This document shows positions 1-11,890 of a stretch of DNA of 64,000 nt, in pieces (the stretch's first letter is position 1; each line of letters starts with the position of its first letter). Position numbers and translations under genes: made by a program. This stretch comes from Owenia fusiformis (taxonomy: Eukaryota > Annelida > Polychaeta > Sabellida > Oweniidae): NCBI GenBank assembly GCA_903813345.2, contig CAIIXF020000006.1, forward strand, positions 1,922,001 to 1,986,000. The letters run 5' to 3'. A model generated the notes under the pieces. That model saw nothing but the letters and a program-made list of their open reading frames with translations. It made no database searches and was not told the DNA's origin.

Positions 1-20
1 CAATGCATTAGTCAAGTTAC

Positions 21-992
21 CTTTAGAATTCTTCGTTGAAGGCTTCATCATCTGCTTTAAGGAATTGCTCAGCTCCGCTAACATGTGGCTGCAACCTGAA
101 GTAAAGGAACCAGAACGTATTATTACTTATTTGGATGTGCATTTGACAGTAATTCCTAGATGAAATATTGTTTTTAATGGGAGGTTATGGATACAGGTTA
201 TATCCCGGGGGAAATAAAGAAAATGCACTGAAATTCTAGTATACGAAGATGCAACTCAGATATCGACTATAACACCACTAATGCCTGGGTCACAAATGCT
301 GCGATTCATCGGCCGGCGCCCGGCCGATTGAGTATTTTGTTTCGGGTAAAGACCTGTATGAGGGGTAATGGTCCTAATTACTTGATGCCCATGAAAACAA
401 TGAGAATACCTACCTTGACTACTATCTTCTCCGTCACTGCTTTCCACACGGATGGTCTGTGGGGGAATAGTAGGACTGCAAGCACCTAAAAAACAATTAT
501 TTACTCTATTGTAGATATACTTAATTTAGCTCCTGATTTAATATGGCGAATGGGGAACATTTATTTAGTTACTGCAATGAGTGGCATAAAACAATGAAAA
601 TACCTACCTTGATTACTAGAAATATCTTCTCCGTCACTGCTTTCCACACGGATCTGTGGGGGAATAGTAGGACTGCAAGCACCTAAAAAACAATTATTTA
701 CTCTATTGTAGATATACTTAATTCAGCTCCTGATTTATATGGCGAATGGGGAACATTTATTTAGTTACTGCAATGAGTGACATTACTAGTATATTATCCA
801 TTTTAACACTTTTTGGTTTTCTACGTAAAAATATGCACAGGTGCTATTTTTATCAAAGTACCCAGATTAAAAAAAAATCCGAAATATCATAAAAAATGTA
901 AGCTTAAACGTTTTCAAAAAATGGCATATTTTACCATCATCTGCATCTGTCCCTTCAGATGGACTGAACCAGGAAGGCGTTGAGTCCATCAT
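21..992 (-). CDS. 5' part of an unrecognised minus-strand gene with duplicated exon (partial)
   Basis: Four exons can be joined on the minus strand: 992-935 (starts with two Met codons, MMDSTPSWFSPSEGTDADD), 682-608, 485-414 and 95-21. Each later exon has an AG acceptor and GT donor, and every junction is phase 1, so the frame stays open for about 93 codons. Exons 2 and 3 are paralogous copies (both begin GACSPTIPPQ and contain RVESSDGED). The chain is Ser/Asp/Glu rich without a domain I recognise; the last exon visible is more basic (LAELSNSLKQMMKPSTKNSK). An acceptor-like CTTTCAG lies just before the first exon, so a 5'UTR exon may sit upstream, near the CRE cluster shared with the divergent gene at 1768. 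The gene continues beyond the left edge. The exon structure is well supported by phase; the function is unknown. Confidence 0.55.
396..783. repeat. Tandem duplication of about 195 bp (exon plus flanking intron)
   Basis: Sequence at about 396-588 recurs at about 592-783. Both copies hold the exon, its donor (GTAGGTA on minus) and its acceptor side, followed by the same intron text. Small differences inside the exon (72 versus 75 nt) keep the frame. Confidence 0.8.
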
Positions 993-1485
993 CACTCCTC
1001 AGTCTCTGATAGCTGAAAGTAGAATTGATAATTAGCCTAAATTGTCAGTTCTCTTAACAAGTCTAGTCTAACAATAATAAAAGGGATAAGTCATTTCGAT
1101 ATGTACATGGTCATAGTCATCAATAATCTGATTTTAGGTCATCAGTGCTTTCCCGTAGCATGGGAGGGCGATCGGCTTTTTGATATTTTTGACTATGCAG
1201 TGAATCAAAAGTGAAACCTGGAATTCTTTGAAAAAAGTGAACCCCACTTGGCCAATCCTTGGCTGGCAACGGACCTGTGGTCTATAAGCTTACTAATAAA
1301 ATATAAGCATAGCCTAGATATTTATTGTGTCTATTGAAAATAAAATATACTTACATACAGTTACACCTTTACTAGCCTCTTCTTTATACTATTACTATTA
1401 CTATTACTATTAGACTATATCATATGTGACTATGCGCGTATGTGAATAATGGCGGGCGGTCTATAGTAGGCTATCCCTTTTGCGT

Positions 1486-1650
1486 GTGACGTCGTTGCCT
1501 CAGTATTCGTGACGTCGTAGCCTCAGTATTCGTGACGTCGTAGCCTCAGTATATTGGAGATTTGATGATTACCGTTGCTAACAACCTAGTAGTGACGTCA
1601 CAGTTTTGCCTAACATTCCAAATTTGGGCCTCGCATTTGTGACGTTACTT
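1486..1650. promoter_or_regulatory. CRE/ATF-like site cluster in the divergent intergenic region
   Basis: Three tandem 23-bp units each begin GTGACGTCG (about 1487, 1510 and 1533). A full CRE, TGACGTCA, follows near 1592, and a TGACGTTAC near 1640. This lies between the minus-strand ATG at 992 and the plus-strand ATG at 1768, as expected for a shared bidirectional promoter. bZIP (CREB/ATF) binding is inferred from the motif only. Confidence 0.5.
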
Positions 1651-1767
1651 TCCCGAACTAAAACATAACGCCATTATCATAGGATTTTCGGGAGTCTACT
1701 AGGGTTTCGCTCCAGCTCAGCTGTTAATTCATGCATATCTGTGGGCGGTTATCATGAAACCACACCG

Positions 1768-4700
1768 ATGGACGTTGACCAACAGCAGGAAGGTAAGCTC
1801 ACTCCCCCTGACTGGTTGTTCATTGTTAAACATTCAGTGATTCACGCATCTTATCTTTCGACCATCGGAAAAGTCACATAAGTGACAAATAAGAGATAGC
1901 GATCGATGCCGGTGTGAAATATATTATGGTCCCCTTTCCTAACGGCCCTTACTGGCCCTTATTCAGTGTATAGCCTAAATAATAAGGAAAATAATGGTAA
2001 TTAGGTCACCATAAAAATCAATCGAGAGTAGGACAATAATTTGATAGAACCACCTACCCTTTTACACCGGGGCCAATAATATCGACAATGCATTCATTCA
2101 TTCGATTAAGGGTATTCCCCTTTCAACAACTTCAAAGCATCTGAAACCAACGGGGAATCCCCTGCTCTGTTCAGCACATTTTGTGAGACAGTTGCCATAG
2201 TTTTATTGATCACATTCGATGAAATAATAGTATAATATTTTCAGATCATGAAGACGGTACCTGTAGCTCCATTTCGCTGGAGAGGCTACGTGTATATGCA
2301 GCGTCTAACAACAACAACAACAACAACAACAACATGGAGATGGAGCCAGACGAGGGCAGTGATTTTGATGAGGATGATATTTTGTTGTCGAACAAAATAG
2401 GTATGGAAGCAGTAAATAATGATGTAACCATTCATGCGTGTTATTTATTTATTTATTTATTTATTACTAATTTGAAATCATATGTGATCAAAGTAAGCAC
2501 ATTTTATATCAAACCTCTAAATTTAATTGTATATTCCATATTTTTATTGGCATTATCTATCTTTTTTACAGAGGAAGCCTTTGTGAACAAAGCATCAAAG
2601 AAACATAGTAAGTCAGTTCAAAAAGTCATTTCCTTAATAAAAGAAACAACATTTCATGCTACTTGTAAGTTAGATCACCATATATTATATAATAGTATGT
2701 ATCTTTTATTGACATGTATCAAAACATACACGGCTACGACTAAAACTTCGACTACATCATTTACATCATCAGAACAAAATTCATATAATAAATATTGACA
2801 GCATACAAAAAGGCAAACAAATTTAAAGTGTGATGTGCAGACTATGCTTAATATTCTATATTGTCCCTGTTTGCATACAAACTATTTTATGTATTTTCAG
2901 ATCCTAAACTCCTGTCTATTCAGCAATTAGTTGCGGTGTTTTGCTGCTCGTTTTGTTGTTTGGGCGGACTACTTGTGAGTAGACATAGATACCTTTATTT
3001 TGAGTAAAGATAAAATTATCAGTTACATTTTAAGTTAAGGTCAGTGTGTACGTTCGTCCATTTGTAACTTCAACGAAGATTGCATATAAATTCTGGACAT
3101 ACAAAACTACCTTAAACTGAACGCACTGTTTGATTGAATGAACACGATACAGTATGTACATAATCATAGTCATCAATAATCTGATTTCAGGTCAGCAGCA
3201 TGAGTGATTCCAGGCAATACTTCCAGGGCCTGACTGCAACTGAAAAGCACCAGTATGTGCTTGATACACTTAAAAGAACCTCAAGGTATTATCAATAATT
3301 AAGGATTTAAGCAATTGGCTCAGTGTAATGACTATTTAGTACTAAACAAAAATTTCAAATAGGCCTTAGTTACGCTTTAATCTCCTGTTTAAGAACCCCT
3401 ATTCTTACTTTCGAAAATGTATTCTAGCAATACTATCCAACATGAATCTACTTGTTGTGATTCGATAAACTTTGGCATATATCAATGTTCGTGCATGAAA
3501 TTTTCTGGAAATATTAATAAAATTAAATGTTTGGCGACACTATGTATCAAGTTTGGTGTTCTAACTCCAATTAGTTCCTGAGATAGAGCTCTGTTTGCGT
3601 TATTTGTTGATCACCCCTTGTATCAAGGCAACAAGCATTAAGAAGATTGAATTCAGTCCAAAGCTTCAAAAAGGAGAAATCCACTTTTATATTTTTAAGA
3701 TCCACCATGTTTCAAGAGGAATATCAGCTGAAATATGGTAGGGGGAATACGAGTAGAGTGCGTATTCCAACAAATCTGACTCTGAACGTACAGACTTTCA
3801 CCAGTGTGCATTCTAACGGGTACAGATTCTCATCAGGGCGCATTCGAAACAGTAGAGTAAATCGTACTTGCTGGCAGTATTGATTATCTTAAAGGCAGAA
3901 TCAGATCTATAGGGGTGACAAAATTACAAGCAACATGTACAATTGACCTACCAATCTATTCTGTACAATCTCAATTACAATACCTCCCAAAAGATTCACG
4001 ATATGTTATAAATTGGTAAAGTTATCATGGATTCAAAGTGCAAAAATGAGTTAAAAATGTTTAAATTCTCCAAAATAATAAGAATGGTAACCATTCTTAT
4101 AGAAAAATAATACATTATTGTAAAATCTTTAGTTTTCCTGAATTAAGTGTGCACTTTTGGGATTTTTGAAACAATTTTTTGTTGGGCCATAATCATCATA
4201 CGTAAAAGCATCACTCTTTTGTATATGTTGTTAAAAGGCAGATAAATTAGCATCCATATGAACATTAGTTTCGCTATGTCAATCTGGTATTCCATGCCTT
4301 CCCATCCCAGTGGTTCGTATGCTAAGCTACTGGGCACTCCGCAAACTCAGGGAAGGATTGTATTTTCCTACCAATTTTCCGCTGTGACGTTTCCAATTTA
4401 ATGTAATGTAATGCCGTCTTCATTCCTGCATGAGACTTAACTTGAAATAACATTTTTATGAACTTTCAGTTTTGATGAGAATGGCGAATACGAAGGAAGT
4501 TCCTTTTACATAGAAGGTTTACCCAACTATCCAATATGCTTGAATGCATGGCTGGCTATACTTGGACTGGCAAGCTCAACATTCTATGCCATTAGAAAGA
4601 GATTCATTGGTAAGTATAAGCAGTTTCATACTATAAAAATCATTATAATTAAGGCTTATTAATGGGACAAGGGCAAATTAAGAGCTAGCAACAACATATT

Positions 4701-7700
4701 AATAATTTTTGCAATTTTAATTATAGGAGGTAGTCTTTTGGCGCCTTTACCAAATGGGAGAGGACATGGGATACCGTCTATGGAGGCTATTGCTTGGATT
4801 GAAAGGTAACTGGTCCCATGAAATCTAATTTTAGAAGCCAAAAAGAACATTAATCTAGACATGTCCATCCGGCTTCAAAGGACTTCAATTATGCTTAAAT
4901 TCAGCAATATATACTTCAGTTCTTGCAGCAACGATGGGCCCTTGCATTATTGATTGGCTGGGGGTGTTTTCCCCTTATAAACCTCATGTTTTTTAATACA
5001 CTCAATGTTTATAATTCGTCAATTTCTTAGTTAGAAAGAGCTGTTTAAAATATCTACCGTGTAGTCCATTGTAAAGATTTGCTTATTACAGGTATGCAGC
5101 ACAATTCGGTGACAAATTGCCTGATTCGTTGAATATACATCTGCCAGTGTGTTTGACAAAAACAGACATTTTCAATGACTACAAAACACACATGGGGGCG
5201 GAATCTCTGACAGTATCAGAATCAACATTCAGAAGGCTCTGGAAGCAATACTTCAGCCATGTAAAAGCTCCTAAAGTAAGAAATTATTCTTTATCATACT
5301 GTTATTACATTAGCCATTACATTTTTCTAATTAACATTTAAAACGTGGATTGATAATATTACAATTTCCATAAAGCTTTTGATTTTATTTGCATAAAGTA
5401 TTTGTTTGTTACTTTTTATCCCATCGAACTACTTAAGAAGGCATTTTGAATATAGTACCTCATTTCTAATAGCGATGTTTGTTCAGTTTCTGCTGAATCT
5501 TTTGAAGCAAAGGCTATATACTATGTGATGTAAATACTGTATTTCACACATTTTGAATTGTAAATAGATTCTCAGTCACTGTCAGTGTATTGACTTTTGC
5601 AATTGCCCTGCCTATTTTGTACAGATGGCGTTGACGTGTACATTGATCTTCCTTATATTACAGGCTTCGAAATTCAACAAATGTGACACCTGTGTGAATA
5701 TCCAGGACAAACTTTCAAGGACCAAAGGTAAAAAGGCACGCATGGCCCTTGCTTCACAGCGCGATGCACACCTTAAACAACAAAAGTAAGCATCTTATTC
5801 ATTTTAAGCGATCTTTATTAATTATTATAAATAAGTTTCAAAATTAAAGAAATTCAAAGGCAAAGATTAAGCAAAACAGGGTTTCTAAGAGATACTGAAG
5901 CTTTCAGTTAAGTAACTAGCATTTGTTATCTAAATACCCAATGGTGTGATACAAATACATGTATAATCTTTGATAACTATCTTAAGAAAAATATTTTTGG
6001 TTTATCAATAAGTATAATATGATACCAATGATAATATGCACATATATTGCAGTACCGAACGTAGAAAATACTATAAGCACATCGGAAAAGCCAAGGATGA
6101 CAGTGACAGATATATGTCCATCATTATCGACAGTATGGACCAGGCAAAGACGATGTTGCCAAGGTTTCTGTTAAAGGCCAAATGCATGTCGAGCCTATGG
6201 CTCCTAAAAGTTCACTTAGTAAGTTTTAGGTGCTAGAGTGTTGAAAAAAAATATAAGCCTGCTTTAAGCTTAAATACAAGAACGATGATAATCTGATAAA
6301 TCTGGATGAGCTAAAAATGAGGTATTTATTAGCGGCCTCTAAATCATAATAATATCGCATTATTACATGATGGAGTGTGATATATGAGATATCACCTAGA
6401 GGAAAAATAGTATCCAACTAGCCAGAGCAGAAGGTGATGTTTTATGAGAACATTATATTTGTCCATTGTGCAATTTTGCATTCATAACATGAATATTAAT
6501 CAACAATATTTAACAAAATCTGAAATACAGAGTGAATATTTCGAAATTCCTGAACATATGAATATCTATACTCGCGAAATGCATGTTGTTAAGGCTCATC
6601 CAGGAATTTTAACATTATCACATGTACATCCTTGATCTGACCAATCACAGTCCATCATATAATTTGAGATGTGATAATATATATCGTCAATTGTACTATA
6701 TTATTACAGTGAAATATATTTTATATATTTTAGGTAGGAGTAATTATCCATGGTATAGCTCAGTATGGATTTTTCGATGTCTTCCAATGGCCGCATGGGT
6801 CAAACCTTACGATAACATGCCTTATGATGGCATTATGCTCACTGAAGAAAATCCCACCGACATTGTATGTCCAGATGGATAATTGTGCAAAAGAGAATAA
6901 GAACAGGTAATTTAATTATTTAATGTCATAGTAACACTAGCTCAGTCACTCTTAAGAGGTACATAGGCAGAAACTCAGACAAATCCCATCCCACGGTGAC
7001 CATTTTTGTTCAGCGACCATATTGACCCTTCCTTTTTGAGCAGATGTTCCTAACCCATAAGGCATACGCTTTTTGGTTGCCATTTCAAACCACTGCGTCC
7101 CATGTTTGATCAACTTAAGCGACACTTTTCTGTCACAGATAATAACCTTTCAGATGAGGAATAAACAGCCTACTGTAAATTGCCTATCACTTGAGTCTGA
7201 GAATCACTACAGAATAACTTGATATTATACTGATTTTTTGCAGATACACGTTTGGCTTTTTTGCGCTCTTGGTTCAAATGGGGGTATTTAGAAAAATTAA
7301 AGTGTCTTTCTTGATGGTTGGACATACACATGAGGTAAGAAACACAAAAACTTAAACCCCAACATAAGATGGTATCTATTTTATGTATATTTCTTTAATA
7401 TTAATTGGGCTAATAGAGGACGAATCTGATCTAGAGAAAACCTGGGAATAAGACATTGTTATCATTTTACATTTTGGTCTTTAATCCCCCTTGTTATAGC
7501 TGGGACTATCCATTTTTAAAAATCTCCCCAGTCCATAATTTATTCCAGGAAATCTAAAGATTTCTATATTTATTGGTGAGCCTAATTATTCCATATACAG
7601 AATATCACATCATTTTGAGTGATATCATTTTTATCGCCGAGTTGATATCAAATATCAACACGAGTGAGCGAGGCGATGAAATGATATCACGAGAAATGGT

Positions 7701-10700
7701 GTGATATTTGGTTTATCCCATGATTACAATCATGAGTTTTTAAAAAATCAAAAAATGAATGAAAATCGTTTATCACACGGATATGCGTGTAATAAACGAT
7801 ATCAAATCAATTCGTTTATTACACGGATATACGTGTGATAAACGATATCACACGCATATGAGTTTAATAAACGATTTTCTGGAAAATATCACACGGATTT
7901 AAATAATATCATAAACATCAATAGCTGTTATTGTACTGATAACACATTAATCGTGGGATAATTATTGATATTAATGCCAATTAAGGATACTATATTCAAA
8001 ATAGTAATGTTTGCTTTTTAGGATGTTGATAGGATGTTTAGCAAATTTTCTGTTTGGCTGGCAAGAAAGAGTGTACTAACCCTTATGACCCTAATGGAAG
8101 CTTTTGAAAAATGCTTAAACCCAAGCCCTATTGCTGCAGAAGTAAGTATAATTTAATGGAAATATTGGTGAATTCTACATGTTATCCATAGTTTAGTTAA
8201 TATTTAGATAGAAAACGCAAGATCAAGAGACGAATGAAAGTAATCTGAAAAACTAAATGAGATTGGAAATAATAATTCACATACTTTTAGAACTTTAACT
8301 ATCTGAGGATATAGATATAATTGAATAAACTTGAAATTGAAATGTGATTTTTTCAGATTGAAAACATATATGATGTCAGCTCGTGGATTACACCACACTT
8401 AGAGACTATTAGTGGTCACTCTCGCCCACACTGCTTCAAATTTGTAAAAGAAAATGGGCACACACGCTTATACTATAAGCAGTGGTCCACTGACCAGGTA
8501 GGGATATTTCAGTTACTATAGTTGGATAAACATAAAATGTTGCAGACCTGAACAACAGCAAACTTTGCTTTGACTTAAAAAATCTTACTTCAAAATAAAT
8601 GTAGACTGTCCTGAGGACAACTGGCAAAATGTATACCGATGCTGTAAACCTTGAAAGTACTGTTGACGGAGACCAGAGATCAAGGTCAATAGTACTGTTA
8701 ATGTTTAGAGTTGAGGTACGAATCTAGTATACACACTTTTGCCAGTTGACCAAATAGAGAGGTTAACAATTGTTTTGTTAGTCCGAAAATCCCATGGTTG
8801 CAAGATTTATATATTTGAATTTCATGTTAAGATATGTTTGGTATGTGGATCAAGATATCATATTTTAAAAAGTATAAATTCTTTAAAAGTGATATTCAAT
8901 AATTTCAATTTCAATTTTCACCAATTATGCAAAAGGATTTTCAATTGTTTAAAAGTTTTCTTCAAATTTTTTTTTTTTCAAAATTGTCTTTATTTTTTTT
9001 TAAGTAGCAGTCAACTGAACCTTGTAGTGGTCAACAGTACCTAGTAACAGTAACAGTACCTTGTTGACTTTTAATTAACCAATTAGAATGGAGTATTTTA
9101 ACTGAGGTACTAACAATATGTACTGTTGACTGCTACTTGGTATAGTACTGTTGACCTTTACTAATTGAAAACTGTAACTGTAATCCTTGATTTTAGACTT
9201 GGGAGAGACCAGGTACTGGGATTGTACTGAAATCAATACCAGAAGACAGCCCCCTTAGCATCAAACCAGACTATGGAAAGGCGGATCTGGACAAAGTGTC
9301 GGCAGGGATTCGGAAGGTATTCTTTATTGAAGGTCACACAAATAGCTAGGGTATATTTCTACTAAAATTTGTCTCAAGCTACTATACTTATGCTTTATGC
9401 ATAAATGTACTGTAATTACAAGAAAAAATTATTGATATGGAAATGTTCTTTAAATGTTACAGATACAACACTTCATGCACAAGGAAGAGGACAAGGTTTG
9501 GTGGGAGAATTTACCCTCAACAAGGAAACAGGAAGGTAAATGAACTCCACTTATTTCAAATGTCAATCCTTCTGTAGAATCAACAATAAATGAACATAAA
9601 GTAGAAGTTTATGTCTCAGTTTAATGTCCCAAACCTCTCATTGGTAATTTAATCTGATTATATTCAGAATCTATAATCATCACCCATGTTTGCATTTTAA
9701 AATTATTTATTAAATGTACCACATGTACACTTTACAGAAGACGATTTTGAACAAATTTACCAATGGCCGATGCAGAAGTTATTAGACGCCTCGAGTAATC
9801 TGCACCCAGATGAGGCTGAGACAGCAATACCCAACCCTCCTAATGCTCCTGATAAAATCCCCCCTGTAAGTGCAGAAGTGTAATAAACTGATAAATATTA
9901 ACTTAAAAACTTACAATTGCTTTACATTTGATTTGAACATTTGATTATCTTTATTGCAGAAACAATTTTGGGCTTGGATTTGAAAATTCTTTAAACTTAA
10001 AGTAATTCTATGATTATTTATTCTTAAAATGATAGTATGATACTAGGCATATGATATAAAAAATTAACTTATTCAGGTTCGATTAGGAAAACAACGTGCA
10101 ACCAAAGAAACAGGTTCCTATGCTCTGCTGGACATTCCCATGTATCAAGGGGAATGGCCTCAAGTTGGACAAGTTATAAGTAAAGGTTAGTTTAGGTTTG
10201 TATTGAAAAATAAACCATTTCTAGCGATGTTTTACTCTATACACTTTTCGCTATTTAACATATATTGGAAAAAATTTGGAATAAATCACCAGAGCATTTG
10301 TTTTGTACCTTGTTTAAACTTAAGTTTGACTCCTATCATGTCAAATGTCTTACAAAACAACATATCATTATGCATCATATATTACTAATTAATATGCATG
10401 ATCAAACAAATCTACCTGGTTCTTTCCTCTGGTATCTAACATTGCAATAGACACTAACAACACATATTTAACAAAATTACAGTAAAGAATACTTTTAATT
10501 TCAACAGTGAGTATTGGCATGGTTTATGTTTCACTTTCAGAAAAGGATTCTGTGACAATTCACTGGATGAGGGGAGCAAAGTCCACACCCTGGAGGTTAT
10601 GTAGCAGGAGAGTGGGGAGGTCTTATCAACCATGGCTTGAAACTTTTAATTCATCTAAAGTATTCCATTATTTTGATTTAACCCCTTCCGGACATCTACC

Positions 10701-10749
10701 AAAGGAGGCAAAGGAAGCTTCGGAAAGATATGCAGAAGAATATTTGTGA
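1768..10749 (+). CDS. DUF7869-type transposase-like protein, 19 exons
   Basis: Coding exons: 1768-1792, 2245-2400, 2572-2607, 2901-2974, 3191-3285, 4470-4609, 4727-4805, 5092-5275, 5664-5785, 6053-6218, 6734-6906, 7244-7334, 8022-8141, 8357-8497, 9197-9316, 9463-9535, 9738-9865, 10077-10185, 10541-10749. All have GT-AG borders and matching phases, giving about 746 aa without a stop. The acidic N-terminus has a nine-Asn run. A CxxC (C270, C273) follows in KFNKCDTC. The core shows IIIDSMDQAKTMLP (D330/D333), VQMDNCAKENKNR (D408) and MVGHTHEDVDRMF (E447/D448). These are hallmarks of the family I recall as Pfam DUF7869, thought to have an RNase H/transposase fold. The C-terminus (HWMRG, FDLTPSGHLPK) resembles the chromatin-reader-like tail common in this family. 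An in-frame alternative acceptor at 10508 would add 11 residues. An out-of-frame ATG at 1754 precedes the start. Function is unknown: it may be a domesticated transposase or an active intron-bearing element. Confidence 0.8.
2307..2333 (+). repeat. (AAC)9 coding microsatellite
   Basis: Nine AAC codons in exon 2 of the DUF7869-type gene encode a poly-Asn run; they are followed directly by an ATG (2334), which could act as a secondary start. Confidence 0.9.
3975..4200 (+). repeat. Dispersed repeat, copy 1 (partner at 45495)
   Basis: The stretch from CTCCCAAAAGATTCACGATA through TTTAGTTTTCCTG matches 45495-45770 in the same orientation with scattered substitutions. The second copy has about 40 extra bases before GATTTTTTGTT. 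It lies in intron 5 of the DUF7869-type gene. No coding content is seen. Confidence 0.8.
7610..7910. repeat. Palindrome-rich intronic repeat
   Basis: Several self-complementary motifs lie here, for example GATATCA repeats and an imperfect 32-bp palindrome at 7813-7844 with two mismatched pairs. The motif CGTTTATTACACGGATAT recurs in both orientations. It is probably a decayed foldback or MITE inside intron 12 of the DUF7869-type gene. Confidence 0.6.
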
Positions 10750-11077
10750 AGTTGTTGCCGAATGTACTTTTGATTTGTGAATTGTGTTTATATACAGTTA
10801 CTGCCTACTGGCATAACACTATGGTATTTCTAAAAAAGCGCCTAAGCTAGGGGTTTAATCCTACTTCAAATTGTAGTGTTATTACAATTGTGGTTTTAGA
10901 AAAGTGTTTTTATAAATCACCTGGATCCCTTTTCACTAATATAAGAATCGGCATAAAATACATGAAACACTTATATAGACCTGTTTTATTCAAGCCCTTC
11001 ACCTGTCTTTACAGTTGTAACATTTGTTCAAATGAAATTACTGTGCAAATCACATATGGTACATCTAATCAAAAAAG

Positions 11078-11890
11078 AGGTGTTCCACTTTACAGGTGTT
11101 CCACTTATACTTATAGAGGTTCATTTAACATTAAGTCAGTTTGTCTTGTGACTCTGAAGTGTTCCACTAACAGAGGTGTTCCACTTTACAGGTTTCACTG
11201 TATATGTGTTTCACTTGGGAGGTGTTCTACTTATAGAGGTTCATTTAACATTAAGTCAGTTTGTCTTGTGACTCTGAAGTGTTCCACTAACAGAGGTGTT
11301 CCACTAACAGAGGTGTTCCACTTTACAGGTTTCACTGTATATGTGTTTCACTTGGGAGGTGTTACACTTATAGAGGTTCACTTAACATTAAGTCAGTTTG
11401 TCTTGTGACTCTGAAGTGTTCCACTAACAGAGGTGTTCCACTTCTAGAGGTGTTCAACTTTACAGGTTTCACTGTACATGTGTTTCACTTGGGAGGTGTT
11501 CCACTCACAGAGGTTCATTTAACATTAAGTCAGTTTGTCTTGTGACTCTGAAGTGTTCCACTAACAGAGGTGTTCCACTAACAGAGGTGTTCCACTTTAC
11601 ATGTTTCACTGTACATGTTTCACTGTACATGTGTTTCACTTGGGAGGTGTTCCACTCACAGAGGTTCATTTAACATTAAGTCAGTTTGTCTTGTGACTCT
11701 GAAGTGTTCCACTAACAGAGGTGTTCCACTTTACAGGTTTCACTGTATATGTGTTTCACTTGGGAGGTGTTCCACTTATAGAGGTTCATTTAACATTAAG
11801 TCAGTTTGTCTTGTGACTCTGAAAAGTGTTTCACTGACAGAGGTGTTCCACTTTACAGGTTTCAATGTACTAGTATGTGTTATGGTAGTG
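11078..11890 (+). repeat. Minisatellite of about 120-150 bp units built on AGGTGTTCCACT
   Basis: The phrase TCATTTAACATTAAGTCAGT recurs at about 11121, 11241, 11378, 11515, 11665 and 11785. Unit length varies (120, 137, 137, 150, 120) because an inner 12-14 bp motif (GAGGTGTTCCACT) expands and contracts. Long ORFs across it are by-products of periodicity. The array starts 330 bp past the stop of the DUF7869-type gene. Similar decayed text is seen at 60430-60610. Confidence 0.85.
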
